A program made the position numbers and the translations under genes. Positions 24,225-35,311 of a stretch of 64,000 nt of DNA are shown here, one piece after another; within the stretch, counting starts at the first letter, position 1; each line of letters starts with the position of its first letter. Where the stretch lies: positions 1-64,000 of the forward strand of contig JASVEC010000050.1 of assembly GCA_030770535.1 (NCBI GenBank), read 5' to 3'. The stretch comes from Batkoa obscura (taxonomy: Eukaryota > Entomophthoromycota > Entomophthoromycetes > Entomophthorales > Batkoaceae). Under the pieces are notes generated by a model that had not been told where the DNA came from, did no database searches, and saw only the letters and a list, made by a program, of their open reading frames with translations.

Positions 24225-25845
24225 ATTAATAGCAATTATAATTATAAACACATTCAAACTAAGAATAGATAGCAACTCGAAATTCTTATATTTTTGATTA
24301 TAAACTTTTAACAAAATATCCGCACTATCTATCATTAATAATATTAGGTCAACGCTTACTGTCACAAGCAATTGGATGAATTTTAACTTTATTTTATAGC
24401 ATTTTTTTAATATCAACTTACCTTTGAATCCATTCCATTTTGATTTCAAAGCCTAAATAATATGTTAGCATTACATCTACCTTATTCTTTACTTATGTTA
24501 ACTAAATAACTTGTTAACATTATTATCATTTTAATCTATTGTATTGGTCTGTTAGACTTTAATTTTAAATTTAATATTAGTATTGATATTACTTATTCCT
24601 TATCTGAGTTAATCGAATAACTCATCGGTTTGTCTTTTTATCGTTCATTTTATTTTATTTTATTTTATTCTATCTATTATTATATAAGTCAAATAAATAT
24701 ATTAGTTTAATAAACATTATTATAAAATAATGTTTATTATTACTATTTCAACTTTTTAAAAGTTTAACTGTTTAACTTTTTTTAGTTATTGAAAACATTA
24801 ACATTTTTAATTTTAGATAAAAGATGTTAATAGATTTGAAGTTTGATAAATCTAATGTTATTATAATCCTAATTGAAAAGGATAGCTTCAATGCACCTTT
24901 GTTAAAACTTAAAGCTTATCTAACCTTATTAAGTTCCATTTAACTTAAACTTATGTAAGCAAATTAATTTTACACTTTAGCTATATTTAGTTTCTATCCA
25001 AGTAAATTAGTTTGATGTTAAGAAGTTTGAAGTAGTATTATTTCAAAATTGCTTTAACAATTTCTTTACAGTTTATTATAATAAAAAACGTAATCATTAT
25101 TAAAAAACAATCATAATACAATAAGACTTCCATCCATTAACGTTTCTAAGAATTCAAATGTTCTTATAAATCCAAATCCAACATTTCCTAATATTTTCCA
25201 TTCGAAATAAGCAACTTCACTAGGTAATTGAAGCCAATAACTATCCTAATCTTACTTTTATGCAATTATATTCTGCACTAAAATTAAATTGAGATTGAAA
25301 TTTAATGGTGGTGTTAATGTGGTAACTGGTAACAATTTGCTTTATAAAATTATATTAAATAATTTAAGATATTTAAAGCGAATAATTATGCTTTAACAGT
25401 AAATAAAAGTAAGTGAGCTATTTTTAATAGCGGATAAAATGGAGAAATTGAATAACTGAGTTGGACTAAGTTGCCAAGTTAATAAGGGTTTTAGTTTGAG
25501 TATTAAGTGAGATAAAAATAAGACTTTGCTATAATTAACTTTAAAGTTTTATAAGTTATTATTATCAAACTATTTTTATGCCTTTCAACTTATTAATTAA
25601 CTTTAATGGTTTAATAATTGTGATTGTTAATGATTTCACCATTTAGAATCATTTAAAACTAAAAATAAAACTAGAATATTTAAATTTAGGCTTGAATTTT
25701 ATTTTTAAAGAATTTTTATTTTATCATTAACCTTTATTCATACCAATCATATCCGAATAATAAGAAATACAAATATTAATTTTATTTTATAAAATTTTAA
25801 ATATACTTTTTTAATTCTATTATTTTTATTTACTTATAAAAAAAT
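24225..25845. other. intergenic
   Basis: AT-rich with no supported gene. A (TTTTA)n stretch lies near 24645-24670. An 82-codon minus-strand ORF at 24201-24449 is low-complexity and hydrophobic and is not supported. Confidence 0.5.
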
Positions 25846-27046
25846 ATGAAATTGAATCATTTAAATCTTTCCATTTGTATATTACTCAATTGTATATCAA
25901 GTATGGGTCTATAATTCAACATCAATCGAAATTCTTATTAACACTATTATCTCTAGATTCCCAAAGTTTCCAACTTGAGAATAACAATAACCCTATAGGT
26001 AGTTCACAATAACAACCCTACATTCCAACTAAACTAACTTCATTTGTCAGGGATTTCGAATCCCAACTTAGTTCCTAAATTAGTTTATTACCGTCGAGCC
26101 GATACTGAAGCTGAGGTAATTATTCCAACTTCAAGCTCCGACAGTAGTAGTATTGAGACTTCAACTCTAAAAACTAATAAAGTTGAACCATCTATTTCTA
26201 CAAGTGAAAGTGATATTTTAACTTCTACTAGTTTAGTTGCAACAAGTAAACAAACTACTACTGTTTTGGAATCTTCAACTTCATTATCAAATACTGATAC
26301 TACTACTAAGGAGTCCATATCTTCAGTTTCCAAAACAGCTACTTCTGTTTCTGAACCTCAAAGTCAATCAGGAAGCAAAAGTAACTTTAAATACTATATT
26401 TAAAAAAAAAAATCACTAATTCAAACTAATAGCTATTACTACTGAGTCTAAATCCAGTTCCTTACAAACAAGTGAGTTAACTACTAGTCAAACTACTTCA
26501 AGTTTAACTAAATCTGATTCTATTACTTCAGAAACCCCATCCACTACTAAAGAAACCTCATCCACTACCAAAGAAACTCCATCAACTTCTAGTACTAAAG
26601 AACCAGAGACTAAGACTACTACTAAAAGTGAATCTACTCCATCTACTTCGACTATTAAAAGTGAACCTACTGATTCTACTACTACCAGCAAATCAGAACC
26701 AACTTCATCATCTACTGATAAACAAACCAGTACTGATAGTTCAGGTAAATAAGACTTTTTTTTTGTGTAACTCAAAATGTAACAACTAAATCTCCTTTTT
26801 TATTTAGTGCTCAAAACCACTTCAAATACCAAACCAAACCCAGGTTCGGATGAAGAATATGAAGTTACATCAACTCAAGTAGAAATAGTTACTATTTCAG
26901 GATCGAAAACAACTACAACTTATGTTTTTACTTCAAAAGTTAAAGCTAAATCTCAGACTAATAATCAACCAGATTCTAGTGCTGATATGATGGCATTAGG
27001 TTCAATTACAGCTGCGATCTTTTTGTGTACCTTATTTTTAAATTGA
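25846..27046 (+). CDS. Ser/Thr-rich GPI-anchored cell-wall-type protein, 311 aa
   Basis: The four exons (25846-25900, 26051-26380, 26433-26744, 26808-27046) join in one frame. The first exon encodes a signal peptide, MKLNHLNLSICILLNCIS, which a search limited to open frames would miss. The middle is almost pure Ser/Thr with Lys, Glu and Pro, including near-repeats of 'TPSTTKETSSTTKETPSTS', a densely O-glycosylated stalk. The C-terminus has a Ser/Ala-rich cleavage region (DSSADM) followed by a hydrophobic tail, ALGSITAAIFLCTLFLN, the standard layout of a GPI-anchor signal. This design is typical of fungal wall mannoproteins. No enzymatic domain is present, so a structural or adhesive role is inferred. 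Confidence 0.82.
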
Positions 27047-27049
27047 TTA

Positions 27050-27469
27050 AAATAAAAAGTTTTTATATTGTATTAATTAATTGATATATTGTTTTGAGTT
27101 TTTGAGTTTCATTGTTTTTGAGTTTCATTGTTTTATATAAGAATGTGTTTTTGTAATTATTTTGCATTTTTTTAAGGGCTATTATTAGGGGAAATTTAGT
27201 AGTTGTGAATTCTTATAAAAAAAACAGCATTATTGAATTTAATGACAGTATTGAATCTAACATTTTTGATATTTTTGATATTTTTGATATTTTTGATATT
27301 TTTTTAAAAGAACCAATCAAATCAATATTTGAACTCGAGTTAACCAATGATTTGAATATTTTACAAACACACTCCTCATGAGGGATAAAAAATAAAGTAA
27401 AATCAAAGTGATTTTAGAATTCGTTGGCTTTTAATTGAATTAATAAAAAAAATTGATTGAAGATTGATA
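27050..27469. repeat. spacer with TTTTTGATA tandem repeat
   Basis: Between the GPI-type gene and PRI1 a 9-base unit (TTTTTGATA) is repeated about five times at 27261-27305. Nearby is a two-fold 'gagtttcattgtttt' duplication at 27108-27133. No gene is seen. Confidence 0.7.
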
Positions 27470-28211
27470 ATGGATTCATCACCTGAAGTAATTAACTGAG
27501 ATAACCGTATAAATCAACTCATTGCTAATAACTCTTAATAGACAACCAAAAGGAGTTATTCTTTTGATGGAGAAGAAGGAGATAAAATAGAAAATAAAAT
27601 TATTAGAAATGAGTAAGTTAAAATAAAAGATGTCATAATAAATTAAAAATAATAAATATTATTTAGTTTAATTCATTCATTAGATTATGAAACTTTAAAT
27701 AAATTATATTATTTACATTTATTTCCTTATCATCATATTTATCGATGGTTAAATTATGGGATGAAAGGTAAAATTTATGAAATTTCAATTTAAAATTTAT
27801 AAAATATTATAATATATTTATACATTTATTAGAAACTAAAAATTTTATAAATCGAGAATTTTCATTTACATTAGAAAATGATATTTATTTAAGATATCAA
27901 TCCTTTGATAATGAAGTTCAATTTAAAGATAGAATATTACGTACTTTACCAAAGAAAATGGATATTGGTGCAATTTATTCTATTAAAGTAAGTTTATTAA
28001 ATTATTTTTATTTAATATATATAATACACATTTATTTAATTTATTTTTATTTAATTTATTTTTATTTAATTTATTTTTATTTAGCCCTCCGATAAAAAAA
28101 TGATCAATAGTAATAACTTTATTCCATTAGAAAAAGAATTGGTATTTGATATTGATTTAACGGATTATGATCAAGTTAGAACTTGTTGTAGGTAAAAATT
28201 AAATTAAAGAA

Positions 28212-28247
<36 letters not shown>

Positions 28248-29323
28248 TCATAATAGTTAATTAGTTAATTAAATATTATTATTATAGCGGTGCTGATATT
28301 TGTTTAAAATGTTGGAAATTTATAACATTAGCAGTAAAAGTATTACATCAAATATTAACTGGTAAGTTAAATTCATTCATTATAATGATATTTATTTACT
28401 TATTTATTAATATAAACAATTTAATAATAAATAGAGGATTTTGGATTTGAACATATATTATGGGTATATAGTGGTAGAAGAGGAGTTCATGGATGGGTAT
28501 GTGATAATAGAGCTAGGAAATTAAATAATGAAAGTAGAAAAGCAATTATGAATTATATTGATATTCATCGTAATAATAATAATAGTGAAAGAAAAGTTAA
28601 TTTAGGATTAAATTTATATCCTAGATTTGAAACAATGAAAGAATATATTGAATATCAATTTCAAGATATTATAATTCAAGAACAACAATTATTTAATAAT
28701 CGAAAAAGAGAATTAATAGCCAAATGTTTACCTGAAGAAAATTTATATTTAGATTTATTAGATGAATGGAATAAAAATAATAGTAATGATAGTCAACAAA
28801 ATTGGTATTTATTAGAAAAATTTATTGAAAATAAATTAAAATTATATAAAAATAAAAAAATAAATAATAGTTTATTATCTACTTTATTAAGAGATATTAA
28901 ATTTCAATCAGTTTATCCTAGATTAGATACCAATGTTACTATTAATATTAATCATTTATTAAAAGCTCCTTTCTGTATTCATCCTAGTACTAGTAAGTTT
29001 TGTTATTATATAATATATATTAATGTATATTAATTTATGTTAATTCATTTTAATTCATTTTAATTCATTTTAATTCGTTTTAAATAGGAAGAATATGTGT
29101 ACCTATCGCAATTGAAGATATTGATCATTTTAATCCATTAAATGTACCAACGGATAGTCAATTGATTAATGAAATGAATAATTATTCAGGTGAAAATGTT
29201 AAAAATGAAGTATTTAAAACTAGTTTATTTAAATATATTAAACTATTTAATCATTTTATTGATAATACCGTTAGATCACAATCAGAACAAGCAAAGAATT
29301 TAGATAAAGATTTGGAATTTTAA
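27470..29323 (+). CDS. PRI1: DNA primase small (catalytic) subunit
   Basis: This is the catalytic subunit of DNA polymerase alpha-primase, which makes the RNA primers for replication. Eight exons (27470-27487, 27542-27612, 27667-27767, 27833-27987, 28085-28191, 28288-28361, 28435-28992, 29088-29323) give 439 residues, the usual length. Family motifs are [37 protein letters not shown], the catalytic acids in [12 protein letters not shown], the zinc motif [13 protein letters not shown], and [16 protein letters not shown] (usually GRRGVHCWVCD). The first exon is only 18 bases; its intron ends with a textbook GCTAATAAC branch site. The KICS2-like gene starts 124 bases downstream on the same strand. 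Confidence 0.95.
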
Positions 29324-29447
29324 ATATAATAAAATTATAAATGTATGAATATATATAGAAACCTATTGATTTTTATTTGATTGGTTGATACTTTTTTGAA
29401 TTTATTTAGGTTGAAAAATGATGATGATTTTTTTAAATTAATTGAAA

Positions 29448-29733
29448 ATGGAAGATAATTTAAGACATTATTTCAAAAAATTAGCTTTATTAGATGGAGA
29501 AAATGCTAGTAAAATATTATCCAAAGAGACGCAAGTAAATAACAATTATTATTATTATTATTATTAAATAACCAATTTTATAATTTTAATTTATTTATTA
29601 TAGAATACTAAAATTAATAATATATTAAATAAATTGATTCAAGGAGAAGAAATGTATCATAATTTAGAATATTTAAAAACTAAAAGGTTTAGAAGAGAGG
29701 ATGTAAGTTGACTATTAACTATTCTATAAATAC

Positions 29734-29792
<59 letters not shown>

Positions 29793-31824
29793 CTAATTGA
29801 TATTATTATAGTATCTATTAACTTTCTATAGTAATATAGTGGATGAGATTAATTCTATAGAAAATTTTTATGTAGCAAGAGCAAAAGATACACCATCTTT
29901 GGTATCTTCTTATTTAAACAAAAAATCGGAATTTCAAGATTTATTTAATTCAATTAAAGAAGTTATTAAATTAAGAAAATATTTAATTAAAGGGTAAATG
30001 AAATTGAATTATTATTAACAAAATAAGAGTTATTAATAACTGTTTTTTTTATCTAGATATAAATTATTAGTAAATAATACCGAATTTGTTCCATTTCTAA
30101 CTTGGCTGGATCTCATTGAAGAAGCTTTTTTTCATTTTGAATATTATCATTTTTCAAAAGTTATGGAACAATTTGTATTAGTTATAAAGTAAATATTAAT
30201 TATATATGTTATATATTAGTATACGTTAATTAATAATGTTTTAATAGATATGAATTATTAATATTAAAATATTTAATTCATTCTCAATTAAGTATAGCTA
30301 AATTAGATTTTAAAAAATCAATATTAAATTTTTATAAAACCCATCAATATTATATATTATGGAAGACATTTTTAAAAGATAATTTAAAAGAAGATGTAAG
30401 TTTATTTTTATTATTATTATGTTAATATGATTTAATAATTTAATAATATTTTATTTTATTTTATTTAGGAAATTAATAATAAAGATAATAAAAATGATAC
30501 AACTACGAATAATAATAATAAAGATAATAGCAATAATAATAACTCCAGTTTAAATATAAATATGTTTTCATTTATAACATCAATAGCAGAGGTAAATTCA
30601 ATATAAATTCGATATAAATTTAATATATTAAAATCATTATTTTAGTTATCCTTTAGTAATGGAAATAAACAACAAAATAAATTAAAAATAAGTAAACTAA
30701 TGCATTGGCTAGAATTATTTTATGATCATTTGTTAGCTAAATTAACTTTATACTTTCATTATCCACTATTAGATATGGAATTAAAATTAAATAATGGTAA
30801 TGGTAAATCTTTATGGAAGAACGTATTAGCTATAGATTATCCTTTAATGTAAGTAACATAATAATTATTTAATAATTATTTAATAATTTTAATTTTAATT
30901 TTAATTTATTTAGGTTTAAAAATTTTATTAAAAAAAGTGGAGCTTATCATATAAGTTTAATATATCAAACAGATAAAGGACAACGATATAGTAAAAAAGG
31001 ATTTATATGTGAAAATATGGCATATGAACCATTAATCGGTTTAGAATCTTTTCCATTTTTATTTAGTTATCCAAATGTAAGTATGATAATATATAATAAT
31101 AATAATATATAATAATAATAATAACATTTTTATTTATTTATTTATCTATTTTTAGGATTTACCTAAAGAATATCGACCAGCATTAATCTCTATGATTATG
31201 AGTAATGATCAAAATCAATATAAAATACAAACTCATGATGATTTAACTAGTCCAATAAGTAATTCCTCTTCCACTGTATTTTCAAACGATAATAATCATA
31301 CTACAATACACAATTCAACTATTAATCAATCAAATAGTAATTATAATACATTAAATTTACCTGGTAGTAATGTATTAAGTAATTTAATGAAAACATCGGG
31401 GTTAGGATTTAATTTAAGTTCAACAAGTCAACAAACATCAACAGTAACCTCACCAGAATATCAACAAAGTACAATAACAATTAATAATTCTAGTACTCCT
31501 CTTATTACAAGTTTAAAATCTACTTGTATTAAACAAGAAGATTATTTATTAGAACCTATTCATTTTTATGATCGTATAATGAATAGTACTTTTTATTTAA
31601 CTAAAATTGATACTAAAGTTACACTTGCAGTTATATTTCAAGAAAAACATATTAAAAAAGATTTAAAAGTTTGGAATTTTTTATTAAATTTAAGTCATAG
31701 ATTAAGATGTTCTTATGCTACAAGTTGTTTATTAAATATGGAATTTAAAAATAGTACAAATAATACATTACCTAAGAGTGCAAATAATACTTCTAAAGGT
31801 GGTACAGGAGGTAGTTATTTTTAA
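29448..31824 (+). CDS. KICS2: KICS2-like KICSTOR subunit (C12orf66 family)
   Basis: In animals KICSTOR tethers GATOR1 to the lysosome and so lets TORC1 respond to amino-acid starvation. The gene has about nine exons, beginning MEDNLRHYFKKLALLDGENA. Matches to the KICS2 pattern run through the whole length: EEMYHNLEYLKTKRF (family: AEKVYHSLTYLGQK), LMHWLELFYDHLLAKLTLYFH ([20 protein letters not shown]), YHISLIYQTDKG (NVSLIFDNRG), ALISMIMSND (NVIMIMTDRT) and, near the C-terminus, HFYDRIMNSTFYLTKIDTK followed by VTLAVIFQEK ([27 protein letters not shown]). Two inserts are low-complexity Asn/Ser/Thr, around 30490-30560 and 31230-31520. An intron near 29735-29790 holds a (TAA)n microsatellite. No disruption is seen. 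Confidence 0.85.
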
Positions 31825-32157
31825 TGAGATTAATGAAAATTGAAGGTGAAAATTGAAGGTGAAAATTTTCAAACAGTAAAAGTGATAATTTAACTATTAT
31901 AATGATAAATAAAAATTAAAGTTTTTTATTATTATAACTTATATAGTTAATAATTAATAATTAATAATATTACTTTTATTTATTTTAAAATATTCTATTA
32001 AATTTAAAAATAATAATTTAATAATAATTTATTTGATAACAATTTAAAAAAATAAAGAATTGTAATAGAGAATAATATTTCATCTTTTACTAAGTCAATA
32101 TGTTAATAATCATTAGTTTAGTATTAAGTATAGAATTTGTATTTAATATTAGGATAA
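31825..32157. other. intergenic, convergent 3' ends
   Basis: Shared 3' region between the KICS2-like gene and the F-box/LRR-type gene. AT-rich, nothing else seen. Confidence 0.5.
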
Positions 32158-33483
32158 TTATAAAAGTAAAGAGGTTTCCTTATCTTTTACCCAAGTAAAC
32201 ATAGGAATAGTTTCCAATTTAGTCTCAAGAACTGGATCCATATCTGGTATAGTTGGTGCAACAAGGAATAAACAAGAAGTGAGTTCACACTCCACTTCAG
32301 TATCCGTATCAATCAACTTGAAGTTTTTAATTTTAAGTATACCTAAGTTTGGAAAAAAAGATAAAAAATAACAAAATTCTTCAAATGAAGCAGAAAATGA
32401 ATCAAATGTAATTTCTTTTATAAATTGACATTTATCCAAATTACACTTAGCTTTAAAAGCATTATCATTAGATAATATAAATTTTCTATCAATACCATCA
32501 AACCTGTTTTTTAAATAAGTAAAATGAAGGGTTTGAATATTTGTTAATAAAGCAATAGAAGATAAAGATTCAACTGAAAAGAAATAAATACATATTTCTT
32601 TTAAACTTGGTAAATTTTTACAACAATTAATAAAATCATTTGAATGAAAATAACCTAAACTAAGGATATTACTACCTTCAACTAACTTGATACTATTTTG
32701 TTGTTTATTTTTATCCAGATGAATATAAATATTATTGAATAATTTAACACTTTTTAATCGTTTTAAATCCCCAAAACATTTAATACTAAAACTAAATCTT
32801 CCTTTAACTTCTAGTTTTAAATTAGAATTAAAACTAATATTAGATCGAAGTTCATTTCTTTGTGTAGTAAAATCACTTTCCGAATGAATTTTTAATACTT
32901 TTAATTTGTTAAAATATTTCTTAACATAATCTAATCCATCTAGATATAAATTTCCTTTACCAATTATTATAAATGAATATAACTTATTTGGATTAAAATA
33001 TTTAATACAATTTCCAATTGTAATATTAGTTCCAGTAATACTAAATACTTCAAGTTGATTTAAATAAGTACTAAAATAATTCATTGATTTTTCAAAATAA
33101 TTTAAATTCATAACCATCTTTCTTAATTTTGGTAATTCTTCTGTTAATTTATATTTTTCACAATCCTCTCCATCCAAATAATTGTAACGAATTGATTCGA
33201 TATTTGGACAATAACTTAAAAGATAGATATTAAAGCTATTAATATTAATATGTCTCATCTGTGGTCCATATTGAATAATAAAATTATTTTGGTAATCACC
33301 AAATTCATCATCAGACCCATTTTGGTTATAAATAGAATACATTAAATTTCTCTTAATAACTCTATCAACAATTTTAAATAAATATTTATTTAAAAACCGA
33401 AACTTAAATAGATCTTCTACATCTATAAACTCAAAGGTTTCTTGTAATAAGATATCCGATAATTGTTCAAGTTGCAATGTCAT
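32158..33483 (-). CDS. F-box/LRR-type protein, 441 aa
   Basis: An intact single-exon gene beginning MTLQLEQLSDILLQETFEF. The first 40 residues have the F-box pattern (LSDxxLQETFEFIDVEDLFKFRFLNKYLFKIV). The rest is a series of irregular leucine-rich repeats of about 25-30 residues with Leu, Ile, Phe and Asn at the repeat positions (for example YCPNIESIRYN, LPKLRKMVMN, LYLDGLDYVKKYF). F-box/LRR proteins bring substrates to SCF ubiquitin ligases. No Skp1-contact residue can be confirmed by eye, so the F-box call is by pattern. It is one of three paralogues in the window; the other intact one is at 59387 and a frameshifted one is at 3230. It is unrelated in function to its neighbours, as far as can be seen. 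Confidence 0.8.
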   Translation of the reverse strand: MTLQLEQLSDILLQETFEFIDVEDLFKFRFLNKYLFKIVDRVIKRNLMYSIYNQNGSDDEFGDYQNNFIIQYGPQMRHININSFNIYLLSYCPNIESIRYNYLDGEDCEKYKLTEELPKLRKMVMNLNYFEKSMNYFSTYLNQLEVFSITGTNITIGNCIKYFNPNKLYSFIIIGKGNLYLDGLDYVKKYFNKLKVLKIHSESDFTTQRNELRSNISFNSNLKLEVKGRFSFSIKCFGDLKRLKSVKLFNNIYIHLDKNKQQNSIKLVEGSNILSLGYFHSNDFINCCKNLPSLKEICIYFFSVESLSSIALLTNIQTLHFTYLKNRFDGIDRKFILSNDNAFKAKCNLDKCQFIKEITFDSFSASFEEFCYFLSFFPNLGILKIKNFKLIDTDTEVECELTSCLFLVAPTIPDMDPVLETKLETIPMFTWVKDKETSLLL

Positions 33484-35311
33484 TTCAAAACTAATGTTAC
33501 AAAAAGAAAAGAATAATCCTTTTTTTTTATTTTTAAAAAGATTATATTACTTTACCCCCTTTAAAATAAAACAAAGCAAAGTAATCAATTGTTCCCATAT
33601 TATTGGTTAAATAACTGCAATTATTGCTTAAAATGTCGTCACATTAAAATAATGTGCAAAGTCAACAATTTCGATTTCAATTGTCTATGTAATATTGAAA
33701 AATCATTCTCTTTCAAAACAAAATAAAATCATTAGATGATATACTCTAAATAAAAAGCTGTATTTAATAATTTAATAGGATCTCTTTTTATTAAAAACTA
33801 TAATTATATTAATAATAGTCACAACAATATTAAAAGAAAAAATAGAAGAAAAATAGAGAAAACTAAAAAATACAAATATATTTTTTGATCTCATTATTTA
33901 GTTCATTTTTAAGCGCTATTAAGTAGAAGAATTGTAAAATTCTTCAGTAAAAAGACATGCTCATACATTAATCATAAATTCAGTAAAATAATACTTTAGT
34001 AACAAAATTATTATTATAAGCTTATAGTATCTAAATAAAGTATATTAGAATTATAAATCTTGTAATAGTACTATTTATTATTCTATATTTTACAAACAAT
34101 TAACAATTTAACAAAATAAATATAGTATATATTTGAAATTTAGTGGGTTTTTCAGTAAAAAATTTATATTTGTACTACTACTATCAATAATCTATTTTTT
34201 TAAATAGCTTACTGATGTTTTGTTTTAGTAAACACTGTCTTTAACATTTATAGTTTAAAAATAAATAAAACAATTGGTGATGTATTTTTGCTCAAGAATT
34301 TACAAATAATTTTTCTACTCAAATGGCTTAAAAAATGGAAAAAGTGATGAAATAAAAAAAACACTCATTTATTTCATTTTAAAATTCTTTTATTAATGAA
34401 ACGGTAAAAATTTTAATCTTTAAAGGTTATAAATTAAATAAATTAGTGTCTCAATATTAATGAAAGTATTGATTTTTTATTGAAAACAATATAAAATTTG
34501 ATACTATAAGATATTTAAGTTTAATTAAAACAATATTAATATTATTTCAAACAAAAGGAGATTTTTATATAGGTTAGTTCAAAAAGTTAGTTCAATTTTT
34601 GGCCAATTTAGATTTTTAGCAAAAATTGGGAATTAAGCACAAGGTACTATAAAATTAGTTGCTTTTTTGCTTAATTACTCATGTTGGAACGTTTTTTGTC
34701 CATATTTATCTAAAATTATTGAAAAAAATTTACTCTATACAGGAAATGGACAAAGAATATGAAATAAAAAATTTTATCCTTAATTTTAAATTAGCTTTTA
34801 AACTTACCCATATTTGTTTGATTTGTTTTGAAGTTTTGCAACTTTCTATAATTCAACAAAGAATATTCTGTTAAGAGCATTGGCAATTCACTATAGCAAT
34901 TTGTAAAATAGCAGAGGAAATAACAAGCTGTGTATACTATATTGATGATCGAAATTCTATATTTTAATACTTTTGTAGCGGTTTGTCTAATGGGGGTAAT
35001 TCCGAAGCCAATAAGCTTAAGTTGACAAATGATACATGGACATATAACTTTTTTATCAAATTTTTTTAAAAATTCTCCATTATTTTACTAATTAGGAAAG
35101 TGCTTGAAAATTTCGAACATTTTAAATCTATCAAAAAGTATAAAATTTAAGTATATCCAATCAGTTTTTAACTTCATAAACCACAAAACCCCATAATAGG
35201 ATCATACCTCAAAACCAAAAAATTCAATCAAATAAAGTATTGCCTTCTTTTAATTAAATAGATATATAGAATCCCTTCCTCTTAGTTTACTTTTTATAAC
35301 AACAACAAAAT
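33484..35311. other. intergenic with MITE remnants
   Basis: No supported gene. A degenerate MITE lies at 34275-34367, and a fragment resembling the MITE core (TTTTTAAGCGCTATTAAGTAG) at about 33905-33925. The 72-codon ORF at 34659-34874 is hydrophobic and low-complexity and is not supported. Confidence 0.55.
34275..34367 (+). mobile_element. TGGGG-type MITE, degenerate
   Basis: About 93 bases: TGGTGATGTATTTTTG at the left, then CTCAAATGGCTTAAAAAATG, and AAAAAACACTCA at the right. The ends and the TA flanks have decayed, so this is an old copy. Confidence 0.7.

Noticed and set aside
26488-26775. Val/Ser-rich 95-codon minus-strand ORF
   Set aside because: It is the antisense of the Ser/Thr-rich GPI-type exon; repetitive codons create the mirror frame.
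34659-34874. 71-codon ORF with hydrophobic stretches
   Set aside because: Low-complexity AT-rich translation with no homologous look and no splice partners.
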